DNA from: Mycolicibacterium sphagni
GTDB lineage: Bacteria; Actinomycetota; Actinomycetes; Mycobacteriales; Mycobacteriaceae
Length of the DNA stretch: 64,000 bases
Assembly: GCF_002250655.1 (NCBI RefSeq)
Contig: NZ_NOZR01000009.1
Location: 162,230 to 226,229, forward strand
Direction of reading: 5' to 3'
A model generated the notes under the pieces. It made no database searches. It was not told the origin of the DNA and worked only from the letters and a program-made list of their open reading frames with translations. Every line of letters begins with the position of its first letter. The first letter of the stretch is position 1. A program made the position numbers and the translations under genes. Below are positions 53,327-61,719 of the stretch, piece after piece.

Positions 53327-53389
53327 GTGCTTTCCTGGCAGCGTCGATTTTTCTACGGGTACCGGTCCGCGGTGCCCGTGGGTATCTAG
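53327..53389 (+). CDS. Leader peptide rich in aromatic residues (attenuation control)
   Basis: A 20-codon ORF, GTG to TAG, that encodes LSWQRRFFYGY in its first twelve residues: Trp at 4, Phe at 8 and 9, Tyr at 10 and 12, five aromatic residues in nine positions. Trp, Phe and Tyr are the end products of the pathway that starts at chorismate, and the next gene is chorismate mutase. The second half of the ORF is part of an alternative RNA structure (53356-53378) and can pair with the terminator's 5' arm. This fits a ribosome-stalling sensor of charged aromatic tRNAs. No known leader of this sequence is recognised by me. Confidence 0.7.
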   Translation: MLSWQRRFFYGYRSAVPVGI

Positions 53390-53402
53390 CTGCTCAACCC
53401 GA

Positions 53403-53435
53403 GAGCCCCGCGGTCCGCATCCGGACCCGGGGCTC
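53403..53435 (+). terminator. Attenuator hairpin between the leader peptide and chorismate mutase
   Basis: Arms 53403-53417 and 53422-53435 form 14 base pairs with one bulged C (53413 region excepted) and a CATC loop; GTCTCTTGTGTG follows. The 5' arm positions 53408-53416 can instead pair with leader positions 53364-53372, 8 of 9 bases, which would form an antiterminator. Confidence 0.65.
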
Positions 53436-53496
53436 GTCTCTTGTGTGAGGCCCGGGAGCGAATGAAGACCAACCCACACATGAGGAGAACGAAGCG

Positions 53497-53766
53497 ATGA
53501 CTGTAGAAATGGTTCCTGAAGCCGACAACGACATCGACAGCCTGCGCGGCGAGATCGACCGGCTCGACGCCGCGATCCTGGCTGCGGTCAAACGCCGCAC
53601 CGAGGTGTCCCAGGCGATCGGCCGGGCCCGGATGGCCTCCGGCGGCACCCGGCTGGTGCACAGCCGCGAGATGAAGGTCATCGAGCGCTACAGCGAGCTG
53701 GGCCAGGACGGCAAGGATCTGGCGATGCTGCTCCTGCGCATGGGCCGCGGCCGGCTCGGGCACTGA
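53497..53766 (+). CDS. Chorismate mutase, AroQ type (Rv0948c-like)
   Basis: Converts chorismate to prephenate, the first committed step to Phe and Tyr. 89 residues of the small AroQ-delta type: IDSLRGEIDRLDAAILAAVKRR, GRARMASGGTRLVHSREMKVIERY and the end LLLRMGRGRLGH, which match M. tuberculosis Rv0948c closely. That enzyme has low activity alone and is activated by DAHP synthase. ATG 53497 is preceded by GAGGAG. Expression is probably attenuated by the upstream leader. Its last codons form the first part of a 35-bp tandem repeat. Confidence 0.95.
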   Translation: MTVEMVPEADNDIDSLRGEIDRLDAAILAAVKRRTEVSQAIGRARMASGGTRLVHSREMKVIERYSELGQDGKDLAMLLLRMGRGRLGH

Positions 53767-53834
53767 CGCCGGCCATCAGGCAGCGCCGGCTCGGGCACTG
53801 ACGCCGGCCATCAGGCAGCGCCGGCTCGGGCACT
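53751..53834. repeat. 35-bp tandem repeat, 2.4 copies, across the chorismate mutase stop
   Basis: Copy 1 is 53751-53785, copy 2 is 53786-53820, and 14 nt of copy 3 end at 53834. The full copies are identical. The unit includes the stop codon of chorismate mutase and a GCCGGC...GCCGGC hairpin, so each copy may act as a weak terminator between the convergent genes. Confidence 0.95.
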
Positions 53835-53835
53835 C

Positions 53836-55860
53836 CTAGCGGACTGCGTCCAACAGCCAGGGCGTCATCCACTTCACCGCGTTCGGGGTGGGATGCACCC
53901 CGTCGATGCGTACCTGTACGCCGTTGATCTTGTTGGTGTAGCCGCCGTTCGGTGCGAGTTTCTTGTTCAAGTCGAGCACGGTGACGTTCTTGCGATCACC
54001 GACGACCTTGCGCAGCAACGTGTTCCACTGGTCGACGCGGCTCGGCTGATCCTCGGGATAGAGGCTGCCGTTCGGCTGTTCCCCGTGCCGGTTGTAGGGC
54101 TCGGTGGTGACCACCACGAGCGCCCCGGTGGAGGTCAGGATGTCCAGCGCGTGGTTCAGCTCGCTCGCCAGATACTTGTCGAAATCGGGTTGCCCGATAT
54201 GCGCCCAGTCGCCGTTCCACTTGCGGTCGACGGTCTCCCAGCGTCCGACCACCATAAGCACCACGTCGGGCTTGTCGTAGGCGATGCGCTGCGTCCAGCG
54301 TTCCGGCCAGGCGTCACACTCAGGCTTCTGTTCCAGCACCTGACCGGAGTATCGGTACGGTCCGCCACGCACCAGACCGCAGCCTATGGTGGTGCGGTCC
54401 AGAAAGCTGACCCCCGGCGTGGGCGGCAGATAGCGCATCATCGTCCACCCGATCGAGTCGCCGAACACCGAGACGGTGTGCTCGCGGGGACCGGTGTGAG
54501 TGGACGGTGCGGCCCGCACCGTTTCGACCGGTGAGACGAGCGCCGCCTGGGTGATGTCGGGGCTCGTGGGATCGATGCGCGTGCCGATCGGCACGACGAC
54601 CATCGCGATCGCGACGGCGGTGGCCATCGTGGCGGCGGCGAGCCGAAGCTGCGGCACGTGCACCGGCCGCCAGCGCCGAACCGGTCGCTCGATGAGCCAC
54701 CAAGAGCCCACCGCCAACACCAGCGTCACCACACAGCGCGCGGCGAACAGCGGCAAGCCCGACCAGTCCGTGCGCTCGCCGTTGAGCACCAGGAACACCG
54801 GCCAGTGCCACAGGTAGACGCCGTAGGAGATGACGCCGAGCCACACCAGAGGCGGGGTGGACAGCACCCACGCCACCGGGCCGTTTTGTTCGAGGGCCAC
54901 CGGCGCGATCACCGCCACCGCCGCGACCGCGACGACGATGAAGAGGCCGTGCCGGAACTCGGTGGCGCTCCCGGTGGCGACGTGGGTGATCGCGGCCAGC
55001 ACCGCCACGCCGGCCATCGGTAGACCCCAGACGAGCCAACGAACCCAGCGCGAGTGGACCAGCGGCAGACCCGCCATTATCGCCGGCCAGTCCCGGACCA
55101 GCAGCGCGGCTGCCGCGGCGCCGATGAGCAGCGCCTGGGCGCGGGTATCGGTGCCGAAGTACACCCGGTTCAGCGAGTCGTCCGAGGCCATCAGAATCGC
55201 CTCGGCCGCCGACGCGGCCATGCCGACGACGGCAAGGACCAGCACCGCGCGCCGGACCGCGACGATGGTCGGCGTCTTCTTGCGGCGGCGCGCGATGACG
55301 GCCAGTAGTACCGCCGCCACAGCGATCAGCACCGGCCAGATCAGGTAGTACTGCTCCTCGACGCCCAGAGACCAGGTGTGCTGTAGCGGCGACGGCGGGG
55401 CGCCCTGGCTGAAGTAATCGGTCTGATGGGAGACAAAGGCCCAGTTCGCGACCCACAGGAACGCCGCGATCGAGTCGTCGCGCAGGCCACTGACCGCGTC
55501 CGGCTCGAACAGGATGCGGCCGGCGATCACCGCCAGCACCATCAGCAGCAGCGCGGGCAGCAGACGGCGGGCCCGGCGGACCCAGAACGCGCCGAGGTCG
55601 AGCTGTCCGGTTCGGCCGAGCTCGTCGAGCAGTAAGGACGTGATCAAGAACCCGCTGAGCACGAAGAAGACGTCGACGCCGATGAACCCGCCTGCGACGC
55701 CGGGGATTCCGCTATGACCGACCAGTACGAGAGCGACGGCGACACCGCGTATCCCGTTCAGCGCGGGAACGCCCGAGCCACGGGGTTTTGGCCCGCGCCG
55801 CGGGCTCGGCTGCGAGGCGGGATCAACCCATGGACTTTGCGCCCAAAAGCGCGCCGTCAA
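53836..55860 (-). CDS. Acyltransferase-3 membrane protein fused to an SGNH domain
   Basis: 674 residues. The first 400 are the acyltransferase-3 domain with about ten helices: IRGVAVALVLVGHSG with the His, GGFIGVDVFFVLSGFLITSLLL, FWVRRARRLLPALL and HTWSLGVEEQYYLIWPVL. The C-terminal 200 residues are a periplasmic SGNH hydrolase with SVFGDSIGWTMM (Ser) and DGVHPTPNAVKW (Asp and His). Such fusions O-acetylate or acylate cell-wall sugars. TTG 55860 is chosen because AGGAGGG lies 8 nt upstream; the frame is open to 56124. No polysaccharide cluster is adjacent. Confidence 0.9.
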   Translation of the reverse strand: MTARFWAQSPWVDPASQPSPRRGPKPRGSGVPALNGIRGVAVALVLVGHSGIPGVAGGFIGVDVFFVLSGFLITSLLLDELGRTGQLDLGAFWVRRARRLLPALLLMVLAVIAGRILFEPDAVSGLRDDSIAAFLWVANWAFVSHQTDYFSQGAPPSPLQHTWSLGVEEQYYLIWPVLIAVAAVLLAVIARRRKKTPTIVAVRRAVLVLAVVGMAASAAEAILMASDDSLNRVYFGTDTRAQALLIGAAAAALLVRDWPAIMAGLPLVHSRWVRWLVWGLPMAGVAVLAAITHVATGSATEFRHGLFIVVAVAAVAVIAPVALEQNGPVAWVLSTPPLVWLGVISYGVYLWHWPVFLVLNGERTDWSGLPLFAARCVVTLVLAVGSWWLIERPVRRWRPVHVPQLRLAAATMATAVAIAMVVVPIGTRIDPTSPDITQAALVSPVETVRAAPSTHTGPREHTVSVFGDSIGWTMMRYLPPTPGVSFLDRTTIGCGLVRGGPYRYSGQVLEQKPECDAWPERWTQRIAYDKPDVVLMVVGRWETVDRKWNGDWAHIGQPDFDKYLASELNHALDILTSTGALVVVTTEPYNRHGEQPNGSLYPEDQPSRVDQWNTLLRKVVGDRKNVTVLDLNKKLAPNGGYTNKINGVQVRIDGVHPTPNAVKWMTPWLLDAVR

Positions 55861-56067
55861 CCCATGCCCTCCTAGTTCTTCAAGTTCTGTGAAATCTAGA
55901 GCCCGACGACGGCCGATCGACGCAGGCGCGCGGTCGTCAGCGTCAAATATCCGATCGGGAGGTAAACAGACCCTCTTGGGGGGATTTCGGCGCGCGGCGG
56001 TGCCTTTGACACTGGAGGCCCCGGGCAAATGCCCGGCAGCGGCATACACTGCGGCCAGGAGATGTCG

Positions 56068-56127
56068 ATGCGCACACCAGAGTTGTTGGACCACAACGCC
56101 TTGACGAACGTCTTGACGCCACAATGA
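56068..56127 (+). CDS. Possible 19-residue upstream ORF coupled to the fadD-type gene
   Basis: ATG 56068 has AGGAG 6 nt upstream, and the ORF ends in a TGA that overlaps the ATG of the acyl-CoA synthetase gene (ATGA). The synthetase gene has no ribosome binding site of its own, so translation could depend on this short ORF. The peptide, starting MRTPELLDHNALTN, is not recognised. Confidence 0.35.
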   Translation: MRTPELLDHNALTNVLTPQ

Positions 56128-57695
56128 CCACGGGCATGTATCTGACCCAGGGGCTGCACCGGGCAGCGCGCGGTACCCCGCACGACACGATGACGGTCTG
56201 CGCGCAGCGGGTACGCACCTTCGTCGAGGTTGCCGATCGGGTTTCCCGGCTGGCCGCGGCCTTCCAGGCGTTGGGAGCCCGCGACGGCGACCGCATCGCG
56301 ATGCTGTCGCTGAACTCCGATCGCTACTCCGAATACCTGTTGGCCACCCTCTGGGCCGGCGCCGTCGTCAACCCGATCAATATTCGCCTGAGTGCCGCCG
56401 AGATCGCCTACAGCCTGCGCGACTCCGACACCCGGATCCTTCTGATCGATGACGCCTTCGCGCCGTTGCTTCCCGAATTACGCTCGCAATTCGGCGATCT
56501 GGCGACCGTCATCCACAGCGGCGACGGCGAGACGCCCGCGGAAACGCTGAGCTACGAGGAACTGGTGGCAGCCAACGACTCGGTGCCCGACGCGCAGCGT
56601 GGCGGCTCAGATCTGGCCGGCGTCTTCTACACCGGTGGCACCAGCGGGCATGCCAAGGGCGTCATGCTCACCCACGACAACCTGATGACCTCGGCGCTGG
56701 GCAGCCTGGCGTCGGGTTACTTCCTGACCTCGGGCGGCCCGCTGCTGCACGCCGCCCCGATGTTCCATCTCGCCGACCTCGCGATCTGGCTGGCGCAAAT
56801 AATCCACGGCGGTACCCACGTCTTCATCCCGGCGTTCCGGCCGGACTGGGTGCTCGATGCCCTGCAACAGCACCGGGTCAGCGACCTGCTGCTGGTCCCG
56901 ACGATGGTGCAGATGCTCGTCGACGAACCGTCGCTGCCCGGCTACGACACCAGCAGCCTGCAGTCCGTCATGTACGGCGGCTCGCCGATCTCGGCTGCCC
57001 TGCTGGAACGTGCGGCGCAGCGGCTGCCCACCGCGTCGTTCGTGCAGGCCTACGGCATGACCGAGGTGTCCCCCGTGGCCACCTTGCTGGCGCCGCAGGA
57101 CCATCACGACCCGGCGCTGCGTACGTCCGGCGGCCGGGCCGCGCCGCACTCGGAGGTGCGCATCGTCGGTGACGACGACATCGAGCTGCCCCGCGGCGAC
57201 ATCGGCGAGATCGTCGTGCGCGGCGGGCACGTGATGGCCGGCTATTGGGGCAAACCCGAGGAAACCGCCGCCGCGCTGCGGGACGGCTGGATGCACACCG
57301 GCGACGCCGGGTACATGAACGACCGCGGGTACGTGTTTGTCGTCGACCGGCTCAAGGACATGATCGTGTCCGGCGGGGAGAACGTGTACTCCGTGGAGGT
57401 GGAGAACGCGCTGGCCCGCCACCCCGCGGTGGCCACATGCGCCGTCATCGGGGTGCCCGACGAGCAGTGGGGCGAGCGGGTGCACGCCGTCGTCGTGCTG
57501 GCGGCGGGACACCAGGCGGGCGGTCAGGATTTGGCTGACGAACTGCGGGAGTTCTGCAAGTCGCTCATCGGCGGTTACAAAATCCCCCGCAGCTTCGACG
57601 TCGTCGACGCGCTGCCGCTGTCGGCTGCCGGCAAAGTGCTCAAACGCGAACTGCGGGCGAAGTACTGGGCGGGCGCAGACCGCTCGGTCGGCTGA
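56124..57695 (+). CDS. Acyl-CoA synthetase (fatty-acid-CoA ligase), AMP-binding family
   Basis: 523 residues of the adenylate-forming superfamily. Seen: the P-loop-like YTGGTSGHAKGVMLTH, the aromatic PMFHLADLA, QAYGMTEVSPVATLL, the hinge region VVDRLKDMIVSGGENVYSVEVE, and the catalytic Lys in SAAGKVLKRELRAKYW. It activates a carboxylic acid, probably a fatty acid, with ATP and CoA. The chain length cannot be predicted. It is convergent with the semialdehyde dehydrogenase gene, 11 nt apart. ATG 56124 overlaps a short upstream ORF. Confidence 0.92.
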   Translation: MTTGMYLTQGLHRAARGTPHDTMTVCAQRVRTFVEVADRVSRLAAAFQALGARDGDRIAMLSLNSDRYSEYLLATLWAGAVVNPINIRLSAAEIAYSLRDSDTRILLIDDAFAPLLPELRSQFGDLATVIHSGDGETPAETLSYEELVAANDSVPDAQRGGSDLAGVFYTGGTSGHAKGVMLTHDNLMTSALGSLASGYFLTSGGPLLHAAPMFHLADLAIWLAQIIHGGTHVFIPAFRPDWVLDALQQHRVSDLLLVPTMVQMLVDEPSLPGYDTSSLQSVMYGGSPISAALLERAAQRLPTASFVQAYGMTEVSPVATLLAPQDHHDPALRTSGGRAAPHSEVRIVGDDDIELPRGDIGEIVVRGGHVMAGYWGKPEETAAALRDGWMHTGDAGYMNDRGYVFVVDRLKDMIVSGGENVYSVEVENALARHPAVATCAVIGVPDEQWGERVHAVVVLAAGHQAGGQDLADELREFCKSLIGGYKIPRSFDVVDALPLSAAGKVLKRELRAKYWAGADRSVG

Positions 57696-57706
57696 GGCCG
57701 CCCGAG

Positions 57707-59191
57707 TTATTTCGTCAGCGCGATGTACTTGGTGTCGAGGTATTCCTCGATGCCTTCGTAACCGCCCTCGCGGCCGAACCCGGATTCCTTGACGCCGCCG
57801 AACGGCGCGGCCGGATCGGAGATGACACCCCGGTTGACCCCGACCATGCCGGACTCGATGGCCTCGGCCACCCGCAACGCCCGGTCCAGTGATTCGGTGT
57901 AGATGTATGACGCCAGACCGTATTCGGTGTTGTTGGCCGCGGCGACGCCGTCCTCCTCGGTGTCGAAGCCGATGATCGGCGCGACGGGCCCGAACACCTC
58001 TTCGGTGAGGATGCGGGCGTTCGGCGGGACGTCGGTGAGAACGGTGGCCGGGTAGAAGTTGCCGGGACCGCCGGGCGCCTGGCCGCCGAGAGCGACGCTC
58101 GCACCCTTGGCCACGGCGTCGTCGACGAGTTCCTGAACCTTGGCCAGCTGCTTGGTGTTGACCAGCGGGCCGAGCTTGGCCGACGGGTCCAGGCCGTTGC
58201 CCAGATTGACCTCGCCCATCCGCTTGACGAACTTGTCGGTGAATTCCTCGATCACCGCGTTGGCGACGTGGATGCGGTTGGCGGCCGTGCAGGCCTCGCC
58301 GCCGTTGCGCATCTTGGCCAGCATCGCGCCGTCAACCGCGGCGTCGACATCGGCGTCGTCGAACACCACGAACGGTGCGTTGCCGCCCAATTCCATCGAG
58401 GTGCGCAGCAGCTTGTCCGCCGATTGGGCCACCAGCGCCTTGCCGATCCCCGTTGATCCGGTGAAGGTGAGCTTGCGCAGCCGGCCGTCGTCGATCAGCG
58501 CCTTGGTGACTTCGCCGGGCTTGCTGGTGGGCAGCACAGACAGCACCCCCTGGGGCAGACCGGCCTCGGCCATCAGCTTGGCCAGCAGCAGCATGGTCAG
58601 CGGGGTCTCCTGCGCGGGCTTGACGATCATGGTGCAGCCGGCCGCGAAGGCGGGCCCGATCTTGCGAGTTCCCATGGCCAGCGGGAAGTTCCACGGCGTG
58701 ATCGCGTAACAGGGGCCGACGGGCTGCTTGGTGACGATGATGCGCCCGGTGCCGGCCGGCGACTGGGCGTACCGGCCGCCGATGCGCACCGCCTCTTCGG
58801 CGAACCACCGGAAGAACTCGGCGCCGTATTTGACCTCGCCCAGGCTTTCGGCGACGACCTTGCCCATCTCCAGGGTCATCAGCGTCGCGAGGTCGTCGGC
58901 GCGGTCGACGATCGTCTCGAATACCGAGCGCAGGATCTCGCCACGGTCGCGGGCCGGCGTGGCAGCCCACTGCGCCTGCACGGCGCACGCGGCGTCGAGT
59001 GCGGCAACAGCATCCGCGGCGGTCGCGTCGGCCACCGTCGCGATGACGCTGTCGTTGGACGGGTCCAAAACCTCGAACGTCGACGAGCCGGGACGCTCTT
59101 CGCCACCGATCCACAGTCCGGTGGGAACAGACGACAACAACCGTTCAATGTCTGGGGTGCTCATACCTCCATCATGTACACCTTTGGACAC
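57707..59191 (-). CDS. NAD(P)-dependent succinate-semialdehyde dehydrogenase family protein
   Basis: 494 residues of the ALDH fold. [40 protein letters not shown], the base motif [16 protein letters not shown] and the nucleophile [11 protein letters not shown] match GabD-type enzymes, which oxidise succinate semialdehyde to succinate. GTG 59191 is taken as start because it sits exactly at a predicted leaderless transcription start; ATG 59164, with GGAGGT directly in front, is the alternative and gives 485 residues. The -10 box overlaps that of the divergent pgi. Confidence 0.9.
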   Translation of the reverse strand: MSKGVHDGGMSTPDIERLLSSVPTGLWIGGEERPGSSTFEVLDPSNDSVIATVADATAADAVAALDAACAVQAQWAATPARDRGEILRSVFETIVDRADDLATLMTLEMGKVVAESLGEVKYGAEFFRWFAEEAVRIGGRYAQSPAGTGRIIVTKQPVGPCYAITPWNFPLAMGTRKIGPAFAAGCTMIVKPAQETPLTMLLLAKLMAEAGLPQGVLSVLPTSKPGEVTKALIDDGRLRKLTFTGSTGIGKALVAQSADKLLRTSMELGGNAPFVVFDDADVDAAVDGAMLAKMRNGGEACTAANRIHVANAVIEEFTDKFVKRMGEVNLGNGLDPSAKLGPLVNTKQLAKVQELVDDAVAKGASVALGGQAPGGPGNFYPATVLTDVPPNARILTEEVFGPVAPIIGFDTEEDGVAAANNTEYGLASYIYTESLDRALRVAEAIESGMVGVNRGVISDPAAPFGGVKESGFGREGGYEGIEEYLDTKYIALTK

Positions 59192-59197
59192 CTCGTC

Positions 59198-59207
59198 ACA
59201 CTAGGGT
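59198..59207. promoter_or_regulatory. Overlapping divergent -10 boxes, semialdehyde dehydrogenase and pgi
   Basis: Plus-strand TAGGGT (59202-59207) predicts pgi transcription starting at 59214, one base before its ATG. Minus-strand TAGTGT (59203-59198) predicts a start exactly at the GTG 59191. The two hexamers share the base pairs 59202-59203, so RNA polymerase cannot open both at once. Only 23 bp separate the two start codons. Confidence 0.55.
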
Positions 59208-59214
59208 CGAACGA

Positions 59215-60864
59215 ATGACTGGAGACATTTCCGCTACCCCCGAATGGAACGCGCTGCGTCGCCACCACGACCAGATCGCCGGGAAACACCTCCGCGAGTT
59301 CTTCAAGGAAGATCCCGACCGCGGCCGGGAGCTCACGCTGACCGTCGGTGACCTCTACATCGACTACAGCAAGCACCGCGTCACCCGGGAGACGCTCTCG
59401 CTGCTGGTCGACCTTGCCAAGGCCGCTCACCTAGAACAACACCGCGACGCGATGTTCGCCGGCGAGCACATCAACACCTCCGAGGATCGCGCGGTGCTGC
59501 ACACTGCGCTGCGACTGCCCCGCGACGCCGAGCTGGTGGTCGACGGCCAGAACGTGGTGGCCGACGTGCACGAGGTGCTCGACGCGATGGGCGAGTTCAC
59601 CGACCGGCTGCGTAACGGCGAGTGGACCGGAGCCACCGGCGAGCGGATCAAGACCGTCGTCAACATCGGCATCGGCGGGTCGGATCTGGGCCCGGTGATG
59701 GTCTATCAGGCGTTGCGGCACTACGCCGATGCCGGCATCTCGGCGCGGTTCGTCTCGAACGTCGATCCGGCCGACCTGGTTGCCAAGCTGGACGGACTCG
59801 ACCCTGCCACAACGCTTTTCATCATCGCGTCCAAGACGTTCTCGACATTGGAGACACTGAGCAATGCCACGGCGGCGCGGCGCTGGCTCACCGACGCATT
59901 AGGCGACGCCGCGGTGTCGAAACACTTCGTGGCCGTCTCGACCAATAAGAAGCTCGTCGACAGCTTCGGTATCAACACCGCCAACATGTTCGGCTTCTGG
60001 GACTGGGTGGGCGGCCGCTACTCGGTGGACTCGGCGATCGGCCTGTCGGTGATGGCGGTCGTCGGCAAGGAACGCTTCGCCGAATTCCTGGCCGGCTTCC
60101 ACGTCATCGACGAGCACTTCCGCACCGCACCCCTTGAGGCGAATGCGCCTGTGCTGCTCGGCCTCATCGGGCTCTGGTACAACGAGTTCTTCGACGCGCA
60201 GGCCCGGGCGGTGCTGCCCTACTCCAACGATCTGACCCGCTTCGCGGCGTATCTGCAGCAGTTGACCATGGAGTCGAACGGCAAGTCGGTGCGTGCCGAT
60301 GGGTCGCCTGTGACGACCGAGACCGGCGAGATCTTCTGGGGCGAGGCGGGCACCAACGGACAGCACGCCTTCTACCAACTGCTGCATCAGGGCACCCGAC
60401 TGGTGCCCGCCGATTTCATCGGATTCTCCCAGCCCACCGACGACCTGCCCACCGCTGACGGCACGGGCAGCATGCACGACCTGTTGATGAGCAACTTCTT
60501 CGCCCAGACGCAGGTGCTGGCGTTCGGCAAGACCGCGGCCGAGATCGCGGCAGAGGGCACGCCGGCGAACGTGGTGCCGCACAAGGTGATGCCCGGAAAC
60601 CGGCCCACCACTTCGATTCTCGCGACCAAGCTGACGCCGTCGGCGGTGGGGCAATTGATCGCGCTCTATGAGCATCAGGTGTTCACCGAGGGCGTGATCT
60701 GGGGCATCGACTCGTTCGACCAGTGGGGTGTCGAGCTGGGCAAGACTCAGGCCAAGGCGCTACTCGGGGTGATCACCAGCGACGGCTCGCCGGCCAAGCA
60801 GACCGACAGCTCGACCGACGAGCTGGTGCGGCTCTACCGACAGGAGCGCGGCCGGGCTCGCTGA
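59215..60864 (+). CDS. pgi: Glucose-6-phosphate isomerase
   Basis: Interconverts glucose-6-phosphate and fructose-6-phosphate. 549 residues, normal length: [35 protein letters not shown], the catalytic [19 protein letters not shown], the PGI signature [23 protein letters not shown], catalytic Glu in [16 protein letters not shown], and [11 protein letters not shown]. Probably a leaderless message. The last codons and stop are the start of a 50-bp tandem repeat. Confidence 0.97.
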   Translation: MTGDISATPEWNALRRHHDQIAGKHLREFFKEDPDRGRELTLTVGDLYIDYSKHRVTRETLSLLVDLAKAAHLEQHRDAMFAGEHINTSEDRAVLHTALRLPRDAELVVDGQNVVADVHEVLDAMGEFTDRLRNGEWTGATGERIKTVVNIGIGGSDLGPVMVYQALRHYADAGISARFVSNVDPADLVAKLDGLDPATTLFIIASKTFSTLETLSNATAARRWLTDALGDAAVSKHFVAVSTNKKLVDSFGINTANMFGFWDWVGGRYSVDSAIGLSVMAVVGKERFAEFLAGFHVIDEHFRTAPLEANAPVLLGLIGLWYNEFFDAQARAVLPYSNDLTRFAAYLQQLTMESNGKSVRADGSPVTTETGEIFWGEAGTNGQHAFYQLLHQGTRLVPADFIGFSQPTDDLPTADGTGSMHDLLMSNFFAQTQVLAFGKTAAEIAAEGTPANVVPHKVMPGNRPTTSILATKLTPSAVGQLIALYEHQVFTEGVIWGIDSFDQWGVELGKTQAKALLGVITSDGSPAKQTDSSTDELVRLYRQERGRAR

Positions 60865-60970
60865 GCGGAACGCGAAGCAGAGGCCCGGCCATCGGACACC
60901 GCCGGGCTCGCTGAGCGGAACGCGAAGCAGAGGCCCGGCCATCGGACACCGCCGGGCTCGCTAAGCGAAC
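60851..60970. repeat. 50-bp tandem repeat, 2.4 copies, from the pgi stop into the next gene's end
   Basis: Copy 1 is 60851-60900, copy 2 is 60901-60950, both identical; 20 nt of a diverging third copy reach 60970, including the stop codon of the SDR gene. The unit contains GGCCGGGC...GCCCGGCC, an 8-bp stem with internal pairing, so it looks like a repeated terminator hairpin. Its size and gene-end position resemble mycobacterial MIRU-type units, though the sequence is different from those I remember. Confidence 0.95.
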
Positions 60971-61710
60971 GGTTTGGTGAACCGCGGCGGCAACACCTTC
61001 AATAGCGCCACCAACGGAATCCACGGCCAGCCGGGCACGACCGCGCGCCCGCTTTCGCGTTCGATCGCGTTGACCATGTGGCGCACACCGGTCTCGTTGT
61101 CTACCATCAGCATGGTGGTGTTCGACTTGCCGGTCATCTCCGATTCGATGTAGCCGGGCTCGACGACAGTGACTCTGATTGGGCCGGAGGCATATTCGGC
61201 GCGCAGGGATTCACCCAGCGAGGTCACCCCGGCTTTACTCGCCGCATAGGCGGCCTTGACGCCGGGAACGCCCTTGTTGCCCAGCACGCTCGAGATCAGC
61301 ACCAGGTGTCCCGCGCCGGCGGCCTTGAACATCTCCAGCGCAGTCTCGGTCTGCACGAGCGCCGAGACCAGGTTGGTCTCGATGGTGGCCTTGTTGGCCC
61401 AGAGCTTGCCGGACCCGAGTACCGCACCCTTGCCGATACCGGCGTTTACGATGATCCGGTCGATGCCGCCGAGTTCGTCGGAGAGTTCGGCGAACACCTT
61501 GGGCACCTGATCGTGGTCGTTGACGTCGAGTGCGGCGACAGCGACCGTGATGTTGGGATGGCGCCGGCTGAGTTCGGCCTTCAGCTCGTCGAGGCGGTCC
61601 ACGCGCCGTGCGCACAGCGCAAGGTCGCGCCCCCTGGCGGCGAAGGCACGGGCCATACCCGCACCCAGGCCAGAGCTCGCACCGGTGATGAGGATCTTCT
61701 GCCGAGTCAT
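60961..61710 (-). CDS. Short-chain dehydrogenase/reductase (Rv0945-like)
   Basis: 249 residues. Cofactor motif ITGASSGLGAGMARAFAARG, the NAG motif IVNAGIGKG, catalytic Ser in VLISSVLGNKG and the YAASKAG pair of Tyr and Lys. NADP preference is suggested by the basic LCARRVDRLDELKAEL that follows strand 2. Substrate unknown. It lies 9 nt downstream of the DNA glycosylase gene on the same strand. Its stop codon is within the third partial copy of the pgi repeat. Confidence 0.92.
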   Translation of the reverse strand: MTRQKILITGASSGLGAGMARAFAARGRDLALCARRVDRLDELKAELSRRHPNITVAVAALDVNDHDQVPKVFAELSDELGGIDRIIVNAGIGKGAVLGSGKLWANKATIETNLVSALVQTETALEMFKAAGAGHLVLISSVLGNKGVPGVKAAYAASKAGVTSLGESLRAEYASGPIRVTVVEPGYIESEMTGKSNTTMLMVDNETGVRHMVNAIERESGRAVVPGWPWIPLVALLKVLPPRFTKPFA

Positions 61711-61719
61711 GCGATAAGG

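Noticed and set aside
53462..53500. 12-codon ORF overlapping the chorismate mutase ATG
   Set aside because: It contains the ribosome binding site of chorismate mutase and is probably incidental; the upstream aromatic ORF is the functional candidate.
53751..60970. Short tandem repeats as a CRISPR array
   Set aside because: Copies are directly adjacent with no spacers, only two and a fraction each, and no cas genes are present.
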